Positions 20,672 through 31,865 of a stretch of DNA of 64,000 nt are shown piece after piece. The DNA is from Gentiana macrophylla (Eukaryota > Streptophyta > Magnoliopsida > Gentianales > Gentianaceae). A program made the position numbers and the translations under genes. Below the pieces are notes generated by a model that made no database searches, had not been told where the DNA came from, and was given only the letters and a program-made list of their open reading frames with translations. The DNA is taken from NCBI GenBank assembly GCA_026214975.1, contig CM047808.1, positions 52,802,321-52,866,320 of the forward strand, read 5' to 3'. Position 1 is the stretch's first letter; every line of letters begins with the position of its first letter.

Positions 20672-21698
20672 GGTCCAGTGTTTTGAATATTTAACTTTTC
20701 ACCGCTCCCAATCAGAAGAGTGTCATTACCATCGTAAGAGTTCCTGCACTACTGACCTACTGTAATCAGAGGCGATGTGGTTGGTTGCTCCACTATCCAT
20801 GTACCAATTTGAGTCCCCAAGCGGCTTGGGGTGATGCAAGATAAGCAGATGGTTTCTTGGTAGGTGTCCTCTTCCAGATTGTTGAAGTCTGTCTCAAATC
20901 TATGCCAATAGTCCACAAACAGATGGCCATTTTTGCCACACAGCTTGACAAGCCATTCTTGCACCAGCATTCATGTCCACATTGATTGTTGTGGTTATGT
21001 CCAGGAGCTCTTCCACCTCTTCCTCTACCACCTTATCCTCCTTTAGAATTTCCACTTCCTCTACCTCGGTAGTTGTTGTCCTGCGTGACTGAATTGATTT
21101 CGCAACTGTAAGCTCCCTGCTTAGATACAAAGTTTGTTGAGGTAATGTTAGGTCTCGCATAAAGACTAGGATTGAACCTTGAAATCAACCGCTCATGAGT
21201 AATCAATCGAGATTGAACTTCGTGCCAGGTTATTGATCCTACTCAAGTAATGTTCATAATGGAAGCTTCATAATCCTTGTCTAACCCTCCTTAATGGGCG
21301 TAATCGCCTCAGATCGATCGATAGGGTATCCAACTGAAGCAAGTTTGTCTGAGTATGACTTCATAACAACAAGATAATCGGCCATGGACTTAGTTCCTTT
21401 ACTAGTTTTTGGTGAGGGCGTCTTTATACTCAAGTATTTTAGCCTCAGATTGGCTATTAAACAGAACTTCCAGGGTGTGCCAAATTTTATATACAGTCTC
21501 ACACCCTACTACTTCAATCAGGGCCTCCTAAGACATAGAGCTCAAAAGCCAACCAACCAACAAATTGTCAACATATATCCATTCATCATACACAGGATTT
21601 GGGACGCCTCCAATGGACTGACCCAGGTTGTTCGCAGAGTGGTGTGCATGAAATTGTGGTGGTGCAAGTTTTGTGCCAAATAGGTGACCATCTAACCT
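20672..21698 (-). pseudogene. Copia element 1 gag and protease region
   Basis: The gag N-terminal part is recognisable (LGQSIGGVPNPVYDEW, then KTPSPKTSKGTKSMADYL). It is followed by a Gly/Arg-type linker, a zinc knuckle (CGKNGHLFVDYW near 20930) and the copia protease motif WYMDSGATNHIASDY near 20790-20740. The parts lie in different frames. Gag would form the particle, and the protease would process the polyprotein. Truncated on the right by the gap. Confidence 0.7.
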
Positions 21699-21798
21699 NN
21701 NNNNNNNNNNNNNNNNNNNNNNNNNNNNNNNNNNNNNNNNNNNNNNNNNNNNNNNNNNNNNNNNNNNNNNNNNNNNNNNNNNNNNNNNNNNNNNNNNN
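21699..21798. other. Assembly gap (100 N)
   Basis: Exactly 100 N, the usual placeholder for a gap of unknown size. It separates copia element 1 (left, minus) from Tat element 1 (right, plus), so neither outer boundary nor any target-site duplication can be seen. Confidence 0.99.
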
Positions 21799-22339
21799 AA
21801 TGTGCAAGAAAAATGAGGCTGAGAAGCGTTGGATCTCGTATATTATCACCGTCGGTGAAGAATTGTATCCTGCCGAACTAGAGCGGTGTTAGAAGAAGTC
21901 ATGGAACTTGATGAAGTGAAGGAGCGGGCTTCCGTCTATCATATCACCTTAGGAAATGATGAAATTGAAGATCTTTGAAAAGCACCCGGGAGCTAGAAGA
22001 GGGTCGAGTCCACTATCGATGAATTGAAAGAAGTCAATCTTGGCACCAGGATGAGCGCGACCAACCCGTCGGTGCCCTCTTGTCTTGAGAAGAGGAAAAT
22101 GTCTACGCCGAACTTTACGAGGAATACAAAGAGCGTATTTGCATGGGCGTACAAAGAGATGCTGATCTAGAATCCCCAAAAGTAGCCGTTCATCAATTAT
22201 ACAGTAAGAAGGATCGGCGTCTGTGAAGCAAGCTCAAAGAAGATTTAGGCCGGACCTCGTGCCTGCCTCTCACTGAAGCCAGAAGTCAACAAACTCATTG
22301 AAGCCGAGGCTTCATTCGTGAGTTAGATATCCAACATGG

Positions 22340-25283
22340 ATTTCAAGCATCGTACCGTGAAGAAGAAGAGATGGGCAAATTAGGTATGCGTTGATTTCGA
22401 GACTTGAACAACGCATGCCCCAAAGATGATTTTCCTTGCCAATCAACGGTGATGGTAGATGCAACCACCAGTCACGAGGTGTTATCCTTCATGGATGGAT
22501 CTTGGGTTATAATCAAATCCGTATGGCTCAGGAAGGCGAAGAACTCACGGCATTTCGAGCGCTTAAGGGTATTTATTGCTACAAAGGTGATGCCATTTGG
22601 ATTAAAGAATGCGGGGCAACTTATCGGCGTCGCGATCACGAAAATATTCGATGACATGCTACACCAACACGTTGAATGTTATGTTGATGACTTGGTGGTC
22701 AAGTCGAAGAAGGCCGACCACATAAGCGACTTGAGATTAGTCTTTGATAGGCTCCAAAGATTCCAGTGAAGATGAACCCCAAAAGTGCGCATTTGGAGTC
22801 GATTCAGGCAAATTCCTCGGCTTCATCGTCCGTCATCGAGGAATAGAAGTCGACCAGTCAAGGTTGAAGCCATTATGAAAATGCAGAGCCTCGTAATCAC
22901 CGCATGAACTTAGAAGCTGCAAGGGAGACTAGCATACATACGAGGTTCATATCAAACCTCGGCTGGAGAGGTGCCAACCTTTTAGCCATCGATGAAAAGG
23001 GAGTTCCGTTCAGTGGGATAGCTCATGAAGAAAAGAATTTGAAAGCATTAAATCATACTTGATGAATGCCTGGATCTTGGAGCCTATCAAAGTAAACCTC
23101 TTATCCTTTACATCACCGCGCAAACAGTCGGTAGGTGCCTTTGCTCGCTCGGGGAGAAAGACAAAGGCAAAGAAAGTGCATTATATTATTTGAGCGAGGA
23201 CAATGACTCCTCATGAGGGTGAAATACTCTCAATTGAGAAACTATGCTTGTAAGCTGTATTATGCATCAGGAAGTTAAAAGCACTACTTTCAAGCTCATC
23301 TTGTGCATTTGGTGTCAAAGGCAAATCCAACGAAAATATGTCATGTCCAAGCCCGTCTTGTCGAGATAGATTAGCAAGGTGGTATCTCAACTTCAACAAT
23401 TTGAAATTGTTTACGTGCCTCAAAGGCCGTCAAAGAGCGGTGCTTGCGGACTTCTTGGTGATCACCCGATCCACGGCGAATGGGAGCTCTCGGATGATTT
23501 GCACGATGAGGATGTCATGGTGATTGAAGTACTTCCGCCTTGGAAAATGTATTTTGATGGACGGGCGGCGAGGCGATCTTGTATTTGAGTCATTTTATTT
23601 CCCAGAGAAGGTGAAGTCTTTGCCATACTCATTCAAATTGATGGAATGTTGCTCCGACAATGTTCTTGAATACCAGCTTTGATCTTAGGGCTTGAGATGG
23701 CAATGGATGTAAAGCAATGCTGATTAAATGTTTATGGCGACTCTCGATTGATCATCATCAACGGCTTGAAGGCACTTTACGATGTAAAAAAGCGAGTTAG
23801 TCCCGTACTACAAGTATGCAAGAAAAATCATTGCTTACCTTGGCGGCGTCACAATTGAGCATGTTCCAAGAAAAGAAAATAAGCAAGCGGACGCTCTAGC
23901 AAACTTAGGCTGCGACCACGGCAATCGGCCGATGGAAAGAGCGCCAAGTCCCGTCGTGAAGCGATGGGTGGTTCCTCATACTTGAAGAAGATGAGGAAGA
24001 AGATAATGATAGTTATCTTTATCACGTAATACTGAGAAATAGACCAAGAGGATGGCGTCATCCATTAGTGGAGTACTTGAAATACGGAAAGCTCCGTGGC
24101 GATCAAAGAAGAAAGTTGACATAAGGCCGGGCGGGCTCGCTTCTTCCTTCACAATGATGTCTTGTATCGGCGTTCTTTTGAAGGAGTCTTTCTTCGTTGC
24201 CTTGGAAGATGAAGCTCTTCACGCCGTAGAGAGGCTCACTCCGGGATTTGTGGCGTGTCGGTCAGGACAGCGCATTTTCGCATTAAAAGAATGGGATACT
24301 GCTCGGGCGACCATGGTAAGATTGCATGGATTATGCTCGAAAATGTGAAGCATGCCAATTCCATGCTAACTTTATTCATCAACCTCCGAGCCATTACATC
24401 CATGTGATGGCGGCATGGCCCCTTTGATGCTGGGGAATGGATGTGGTTGGTCCCCTACCGAAATCATCAGACCAACATCTTTATATCTTGCATTGCCACC
24501 GACTACTTCTACTAAATGGGGTGAAATTGCACTGCACGCCAGGTGAAGAAAGAGGATGTAGTCGCTTACATCCGAGTAAACATCATCTATCATTTATGGA
24601 GTTCACGCAGCTACATCATCACGGATAATGAAGGCCGTTAAGTGAATAGCTCGGTTGATAATCTATGTAAGCTGGTTCGACTTCAAACAACACAAGTCCT
24701 CCATGTACAATGTCGCGGCCAGCGGACTTGCTGAAGCTTTCAATAAAGCGTTATGCAACTTGTTGAAGAAAGTGGTTGCAAAGGCACAAGAAAAGGCCTT
24801 GCAGCGGATGAGTGGCGCTATGGGCATACCCCGTACAACACCGGACGTAACTCAGGCCACTCCTATTCTCTTGTATCACGGTGTTGGTGTCTTTGCCCTT
24901 GAGAGGCAAATCCCTTCGCTAGAATCGCTATCCAAGAAGGTCATGCGGCGATGAAGAAAATGCTCGCCTTCGCGCCTTGAAGAATTGGAAGCCTTTGGGC
25001 CAGCGGCTCCGGGCTCAACGTGAATCTTGAATGCTACCAAGCACGGTTGTCAAAGGCATTTAACAAGAAAGTGCGTCCGAGATCATTTCAAGTTGGTGAA
25101 AGCAGATCCTTGCGGTGAAGACCTATCATCTTGACACATAAGTCCAAAAACAAGTTCACCTCAAAATGGGATGGCCCTATGTTGTTGGAGGTCTACACTA
25201 ATGGAGCATACAAGTTGGTGGACAAAGGCGGCGTCAAGCTTGGCCCGATCAGCGGCAAGTTCCTCAAAAAGTTTCACGCATGA
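22340..25283 (+). pseudogene. Tat element 1 pol: reverse transcriptase, RNase H, integrase
   Basis: Reverse transcriptase: DFRDLNNACPKDDFP in split frames at 22395-22440, SFMDGSWVIIKS, MPFGLKNAGQLIGVAI and YVDDLVVKSKKADH; the YVDD catalytic motif is kept near 22680. RNase H: RLARWYLNFNN, EWELSDDL, PPWKMYFDG at 23540-23560, and HVPRKENKQADALAN. Integrase: MDVVGPLPKSS near 24437, GLAEAFNKALCNLLKKVV near 24720, and the C-terminal KWDGPMLLEVYTNGAYKLVD ending at 25283. At least ten frame changes and stops are needed to follow it, so it is a dead copy. The order RT, RNase H, integrase identifies Ty3/gypsy. Confidence 0.85.
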
Positions 25284-27940
25284 CTCAAACAACGCTCTCC
25301 TAAGCACGAGCCTAAATTTGCATTAATCATATAAAAAAAAAATAATAAAAAAAAAAAGAAAACTTTTGAACTACGTTTGACTTGATCCACAAAAGCATTC
25401 CCGGAGTGCGTAGGGAGCTTGGGAAGTTACTCCAAGTTCAGTCATACCAATAAAAAAAAAAAAAAAAAAAAAAAAAGGTCCATTCAGGAAAAAAAAAAAA
25501 AAAAAAAAAAAAAAAGTGAATTTCAAGCTCGATTAAATACAAAAAAAAGGACTCCAAGAGATGGAAAGAAAATAATAAGATTTTATTGATAGCAATAAAG
25601 TTTTATTACATCTAGGAAGAAAGTAAATAAACAAGCAAATAAGAAATCTCAAGAACAAAAAAGAGATTTAAGCGGGTAGCTTGAAGTCTTCCAAGTCACG
25701 TCGGTTGCCTTCACAGTAACTCCTCATCTTATTGAACATCAATCTCTCACTCCTTTGTAATGGAAATGTGCCCTCCAAGCCGGCGATCTCCCCTCAGGTT
25801 GGGACACAGCGGTCAACCCGTATAGTCCTGCATCAAAATTGTTGAGTGACAAAGCAACCTCATTCTCCTCTTTTCTGGGCGGCCAATTCCTTTTGGAGTT
25901 CTTCTCTTACCTCGAATCTCGAAAGCCTATCTTGAGAAGATTGGACTTTTTCAAGATGTACCTTCTCGGCTATCTCGGCCTCACGAAGATGTTACTTAAA
26001 GAATTGAAAGTTTTGCATCATGCTCTCTTGGGGAAGCAGCCAAGCGTCATCAAAAGCGGCTCCGTAGTGTGGCGTTCACAAAAGTATGTCGAGAAGAGAC
26101 TTCAAATGGGAAAGGTCCAACAACTTTGGTATTCTCCATCTCTAAGAATATTTCATAAACACCACTTTTAACGGAGGATAACTTGTCTACAAGCGCGGCA
26201 TGAGGCTTGTCTCGATAGATTCCTACAGCGCCTCAAGAAAGTGGTGGCGACACTTCGAGATCCGTCCGCTGGCGAACTACGAAACCTCGCCTTTCGGGAA
26301 GTGAGGCCAAGGAGGAAGTATGGCGCGCTCTACTCGCGGAATGGGCTGTAGAAAGACAGCCATCAGCGTCTTGATCACCTAACTCCGGTTTCACCATCGG
26401 CGATCGAGTGCGCTCTGCAGTGGTAACCTCCGCGTGGGCATAAGATTGGTACCAAAGTCATTTCTCTCATGAGAATGCGAGGGATGGTAAAGTATCATTG
26501 CCATCTTCAAGCTATTATTGGAAGAATGTGCTCCTTCCCGACCTTTTGAGCTTCAAAATTTGAAGGCATCGGGACCGTTGGTTGATGGCTCGCTTTGTTG
26601 CGGAAGATTAGCCACGTATAGAGGTTCGTTGTCAACTAAAAAAAAAAGTTGCAAAGTGAGCGAGGCAATAAATATAATAAAAACAATGCACGAATGAAGT
26701 AAAGTCTTACAATCCTTGAAAAGTTTGTGATAAAGTGACTCGGAGATGGGACACCATCAAAAAGGCGACCAATTAATGTCGCTATCCGTCAAGGAGTAAG
26801 TGATTACTGTTTCCCGGTACCCTTCTTTTGGCGCTTCGGTTCACATCGCTACGAGGAAGCCGCCATTTCGCTCATTCTTGCATCATCTAGATTGTCTCTT
26901 CTCCTTTCAAATCAGTGCGGACATCTTGGGCTTTTCAGCACCTTACGGGTACAAAAAGGGTTTGGGAAAGTGATTCCTTGTGAGGTTCGGAGGCTCGACA
27001 TTCTTTATCTTTACAATAGAAGTACTTTGCTTTGCTTTAGTAGAGCCCCTGTATGATCGCGACTAGAAGATCTTCCATCAAGTAGAGTGCGTGCCATGCA
27101 CTTGTGGCCTACCACTCACCAAAGTTGGAGAGAAGTAACTATCATATTCGAGGCTTTCGGGAAATACTACATGAGGCGACTATTGGGAGTAAAGTACATT
27201 TCCCATAATTGTTTTCCCGTCCCAATTGTGATCGGCGGCCATCGTCGGGAGGTCCTTTGGAGCGACTTGGAAGAACCAATTGCCGTGCGAACCGTCACGG
27301 GCTATCGGCTCGAGAAAAGCATGCTCCATCTTGATGAAATAAGAAGCTCGGTCGCCTGTGACGGAAAAGACTGATCTCGAGTAGGCAATCCACCATCATC
27401 AACTTTAAGCTCTGTTTTGGTTCTTTTCCGACGGATGCCTGCAATGACGCCACGAGCTTGGTGAATAAGATCTCGACCTTCATGATCATTGAGGTTTTGG
27501 ATCCTCCACCTACGCCCGGTAAAAAACCATCATGGGTCCAGGCAAAGTGGCGACACTCTGTGATGAGTTCCAAAATAACGTGCAATCCACCCAATGGCGT
27601 AATGCCATGGAAGACAAGCATCCCCTGCGCTCGGGCGGGGCGGCGTGAAACCATGTTTAACCTACATATATCTTTGGTATCTCTGGAGCAGCAAGGCAAT
27701 GAACTTTCCATGGGCGTCGGACTTGCCATTTTAAAAGTCGAAGGCACTGATTGTCGCGTCACTGAGGCGGGAGGGCAAGCGAACACAACCGGCGAGGCAA
27801 TAAAGCGGCAGGAAGGACTCCTCCTTTTGAGTTTTACGTCAATATGAAGCGAGCAAACAACTCTTCATCTTTTCGACCATCGGTTTGAGATTTTTACGCT
27901 GTAGCGCCACCAGGATTTTGAGTATCAGCTGGGCGATCGC
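25284..27940. other. Non-coding 3' region of Tat element 1
   Basis: Starts with two poly-A tracts (about 25450-25475 and 25489-25515). From about 25560 on, the sequence reads more gene-like on the minus strand and probably represents the downstream end of the antisense ORF, now too broken to follow. The short plus-strand frames here lack family resemblance. Confidence 0.4.
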
Positions 27941-28680
27941 TCACTCTTTTCTCCGGGGTGGGCTTTTTGTACCACGATCGACTTTTACACCAATAATCAA
28001 CCCGGTAGGAGAACTTTGGGTTCTCATGGTCATAAGCGCCACTAAGCGGTGAAGATATGCATCAAAGATCTTTGGTGACTCACCAGGAAGGACTTCGCCG
28101 CTGATGAGCATCGAAGCGGTCAACTTCGTCAGCGCTAGGGATGACCTCCTCATTACAAATCTCTGTGACGGAAGTCCACCAATGTGCCATAAATCCGCTA
28201 AGGATATGGACATCTCTCCGGCATCGATTATGAAGCGTATTAGTTTACCGGACACCGTGCCTCATGAAAGCTCGGATGGCGCTTGGGCATTTGGAGTATT
28301 GAAGAGAGATGCGCTTAGGGCATCATATAGACCGGTCTTTTTGAATGCTTTTATTGCGGGAAAGCACATCTTGAGCCATTCCCGATATCGCTCGATGAAG
28401 GTGAAGACTCTGTGGTTTTAACACGGTTCCCAATTGGACCTCGCCGTCAATGATTCGCCGACCAAGGGTGGAAAAAGTATGGCTCGAGGAACCGTGCTAT
28501 TCGCCAAAGGGCATAGTGGCGTACTCCACATGGCCGTTCGACCGCTTCAACTCCATGTAAAGTCGTGTTGTTGTGTCGATACCTTGCAGGTTAAATTTGC
28601 CCGAGCGAGAGCCACTCATAGGTGGATGAACCCATAAGCTTAAACCAGTTTGATCCAGCATGTTCGGGACTATGTACAAC
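27941..28680 (-). pseudogene. Antisense ORF of Tat element 1, plant-mobile-domain-like
   Basis: On the minus strand the frames read REWLKMCFPAIKAF, then TGLYDALSASLFNTPN, then GEMSISLADLWHIGGLPS. This follows the pattern of the plant mobile domain (aminotransferase-like) family: a W..L... F segment, a GLYDAI-like helix, and G(E/P)(M/V)(S/T)ISL.D(L/V)..IGGLP. Such domains occur both in host proteins of the MAIN/MAIL type and in Tat-lineage retrotransposons, where they lie antisense between integrase and the 3' LTR, as here. Two or more frameshifts break it. The assignment rests on motif resemblance only. Confidence 0.5.
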
Positions 28681-28768
28681 CACCAAGTATCTTTTATTAT
28701 TTTTCGCCACCTCCCGGAAAACTACCATGTTGAGAAAACTGCATACTCACACACAAAAATAAAAGGGT

Positions 28769-28803
<35 letters not shown>

Positions 28804-29319
28804 GGTCGAAAAAAATAGTAATAAAGCATAGGGAGGAAAGAGAATCGAGAGCTCTAATAAATAATAACAATAACATCTTTGTGAGGATCATCTTGCTCCC
28901 ACGACCAGGGGCACACACAAAAAAAAAAAAAAAAAAAAAGCTGGCTGAGCGAGGGCAAGAAAAAAAAAGGGCTAAGACGTCTATAAAGAAAGAAAGAGAA
29001 GCGAGTCAACAATGGCTACCGCTATTCGGCGGGACAGAAATTTAGACAATAAAGAGGTGAAGATATACCGAACTCTATGATGCATTCTCTACAAGCTAGA
29101 GGCTACTTATATAGTCTCTGAAGGAGGAGAATCTACAAATTTGCCCGTAGTGAAAGAAATATATTCTGAAATTATGGCAAGTTTAATTGCCCTTGAACAA
29201 CAAGAAAGAAAAAAAAAAAAAAGAGAAGAAATATTGCCGCCTCAAGTTTACATGGCTTGAACAAAAGGGGGCGTATTTCTGCTGTATGTATTTTGCTATC
29301 TGCGTTGGGCTTAAAAAAT

Positions 29320-29351
<32 letters not shown>

Positions 29352-29463
29352 CAACGGGTCCCCAAATTGGACACCTTCATGTCAACAAAATGTGTCGAGA
29401 AAATCGTGTCGAGACTCGCCCGTTACGGAAAGTTTTACCGACACAACAAGTCTCGAGGGGCAT
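28681..29463. other. Poly-A-rich spacer and polypurine tract before the 3' LTR of Tat element 1
   Basis: Contains long A runs (28769-28801, 28918-28939, 29207-29222 and 29326-29351) and ends in a purine-rich block (TCTCGAGGGGCAT), the likely primer for plus-strand DNA. No gene. Confidence 0.5.
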
Positions 29464-31229
29464 TTGTAGATACACAGATTTTATGTGACGAATTTATATA
29501 TGTCGCATAATACATTTGTCCTAAGTAAAAATTTATTTTGTATTATTTCTATAAAATTCTAGGGAATAATGTAAAATAGATAATTGATTAAAATCTCTTA
29601 AATAAATATTAGAGATTTAATTAATTTCAATGGCTATACAATAATATATGTGTGACACATTATATGTGTTACATGTTAAATATGCCATGAAATTGGAATT
29701 GTTTAATATTATTTTCCGACATTAAATATTAGGAAATAATATGAAGACAATAAATCATAAAATCTTTTAAATATAATTAGAAGATTTTATTGATTTATAA
29801 TAAATGTAGAATATTCCAAGATTGTCTAAAATTAATCGAATATTTCCTACATTTAATGCAAATCAATCATTAGCTTCCATTCACTGCTTATAAATAGGAG
29901 GCATTGGTCATTTGCAAAGACACACGAGGAAGACATTGAAGAGTTGATAGAAATCCCGAACCAGAAGGTTCAAGCATTCATCAACAACACTCGAAGATCC
30001 TCAAGAAATCCTTGAAGTTCTTCAAAGGCAGAGAACAGAAAAAAAGAAGACAAAAGAAGGTGAATAGTCTCAGAGCAAAAGCTTGAGCACTCTGCAACAC
30101 CAAAAGCATCAAAGATCTTCCAAAAAAAAGGCGGAAGTTCTTCAAAGAAGAAAATCCAAAAACATCTCCAACATTCGAAGATCAGCGAGAAAAGACTTGA
30201 AGTTCTTCAACAAGGGGATCGAAGGTAACACGAAAATCCTTCAAGTCTTCATCAACTTTGGAGCCTTCGCGATATCCGGAGTCTTCAATTCCAAATTTCT
30301 TCCGCCATATCCGGGAGATCATAAAGCCCCTTCCATTACATCGGAAGGCCACAAATCCCAAACTCTTCCGCCATATCGGAAGATCACAAACTTCAAAGCT
30401 CTTCCACCACATCCGGGAGATCGCCGTCAAAGCTCTTCCGCAATATCCGGGAGATAAAAAAACCAACTCTCAATTCAAAGTCCTTCCGATATATCCGGAA
30501 GACAATTAATTGCCAAAGGGAGAATCAAAGATTCAAGAGATTGTACCACTTTTATTTTATAAATTAATAAAATTTTAGTTGTCACAATTTTCGTGTTTTC
30601 TTTCTTTGTATTTCGGGGATAATAGCGGAATTTGTGTTCTGAGTCATCGACCAATCGAATTCATGGACACGTCATCCGACCAATCAAAAGTGAAGATTGG
30701 GGTCGGCCAAGCATGGTCTACTGCGCCCTATGGCTATTCCTTTCTTGAGGAAAAGTCGGCCATTACTTTTCAAGGAAAAGTTTGATGATGTGTTTAGGCC
30801 AATCATATTGGAGCATTGGTTCCTCCTCTCCACTATATAAAGAACCCCGTGGATGAGAGTTTAAGCATCGAATTTTCTCTTGTGTCTTTCCACCACATAG
30901 ATTGAGTCATATAGATCTAGATATTGAGTCGAAGAGAAGTCGGACACTCTGTAACTTCGCGGGCTCGGATTTTTGAAGTGCCTCTAAATCCGAGGCGTAA
31001 AGCCGTTTGTATCTTGGGAGACATTTGCTACTACCGTGGGCACCGTGCGGGCAATTTGTCTTAAGGAAAGAGTAACTACTCGCCTCGGTTTGTCTTAGTC
31101 CTTTATTTTGTGCATACTACATTTATTGTCTATTGTTTGAATCATTTCAAGATTAATATTCCGTAATTTAATCCATGATTTACGGATCTGTTCAGTAAAT
31201 CACTTCACACACGATACATTATCCTAACA
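29464..31229 (+). repeat. 3' LTR region of Tat element 1 (right end tentative)
   Basis: Starts TGTAGATACACAG directly after the polypurine tract. A TATA box (TATAAATA, 29889-29896) and a polyadenylation-rich stretch near 30545-30575 fit a complete U3-R-U5 ending around 30600-30640. A second TATA (TATATAAAG, 30834-30842) and a second leader-like stretch then follow to about 31229. Either the LTR is long with two promoters, or two LTR pieces are joined. I could not settle the end without a second copy. Confidence 0.45.
30290..30505 (+). repeat. Tandem repeat with CTTCCGccatatCCGGgAGAT units in the LTR
   Basis: Five imperfect units about 40-50 bp apart, each with CTTCCG(C)CATATCCGG(G/A)AGA followed by AAAGC or similar. 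The core is partly self-complementary (CTTCCG...CGGAAG). It lies downstream of the first TATA box, so it would be in the transcribed leader. Confidence 0.7.
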
Positions 31230-31865
31230 AGCTCAGTTATAGATTATCTGAACAAGTAAAGGTTTACATAGTTTACACTCGAACAAATAACAGCCTCACA
31301 ATCGATCGATCGAACATGTACGTAGAAATCTTTGTTGTGTATCAAGGATAATAACCAAACAACCAAATACTCTGAGTCAAGTTAAAATAACATTGTCGTA
31401 AAACACTTATTTCGGGAGAATCGAAATGTTCAACTAGGATAAAATAGAGTCTTCAAGGGTTTCGAGGAATAGTAATATCGAATGTCATGTGTTTATTCTA
31501 ACCAGCAATATGTATAATAATATGAAAAACTTACCCTAAAAAAATGAGTATGAAAAACTTCTCTGTTTTAAAGCTTTAGTCTCTGAAGCCGAACGGAAAT
31601 TATTATGTCCACAACGGAATATTCACAAGACATCGATCATAGTTCGTACACCATTGATTATGATGAAGTCTTCATCTATTAATGGGTCGTATTACTTATT
31701 AGAAAATATCTACCGGCATTTCTATTTAAAGAAAAAATGATTATTGAAGCCGGTCAATACACCTTGTTGAATACACTAATATAAATAAACCGATTATACA
31801 TGTACATTAATACACTTGCTTCTGCACTTACCAAAGGAAAGGAAAGAAAAAAGTAAGTTCGCAAA
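31230..31865. other. Upstream region of the small secreted-peptide gene
   Basis: Single-copy-looking AT-rich DNA without an ORF. It holds the TATA box at 31780 and probably the promoter. A ATCGATCGATCGA run lies near 31301-31313. Confidence 0.45.
31780..31787 (+). promoter_or_regulatory. TATA box of the small secreted-peptide gene
   Basis: TATAAATA lies 79 bases upstream of the ATG, leaving room for a start site about 30 bases downstream and a leader of about 45-50 bases. Confidence 0.6.

Larger units (their letters stand above)
17256..21698 (-). mobile_element. Ty1/copia element 1, minus strand, cut by the assembly gap
   Basis: Reading on the minus strand from 21698 to 17426, the order is gag, zinc knuckle, protease, GAG-pre-integrase, integrase, reverse transcriptase, RNase H, which is the diagnostic copia order. 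Many frameshifts and stops split it. The 5' LTR and the gag start lie in or beyond the N run. The RNase H end reads IADCLTKALSASSFEHF, typical of copia elements. Confidence 0.85.
21799..31229 (+). mobile_element. Ty3/gypsy Tat-lineage element 1, decayed, with antisense ORF
   Basis: Plus-strand reverse transcriptase, RNase H and integrase remains (22340-25283) have the wording of plant Tat/Retand elements. About 4 kb of mostly non-coding sequence follows, with an antisense ORF remnant, then a polypurine-like tract (CTCGAGGGGCAT, ending about 29463) and an LTR starting TGTAGATACACAG, typical of the lineage. The 5' LTR and gag lie in or beyond the gap. Poly-A runs at 25452-25515, 28769-28801 and 29326-29351 punctuate the 3' region. 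Confidence 0.8.

Noticed and set aside
27087..28640. Plus-strand ORFs between 27.1 and 28.6 kb as genes
   Set aside because: They are opposite-strand shadows of the minus-strand plant-mobile-domain-like remnant and have no family pattern.
30290..30505. Repeat cluster considered as a CRISPR-like array
   Set aside because: Units are imperfect, spacers are not unique, and the setting is a plant LTR.
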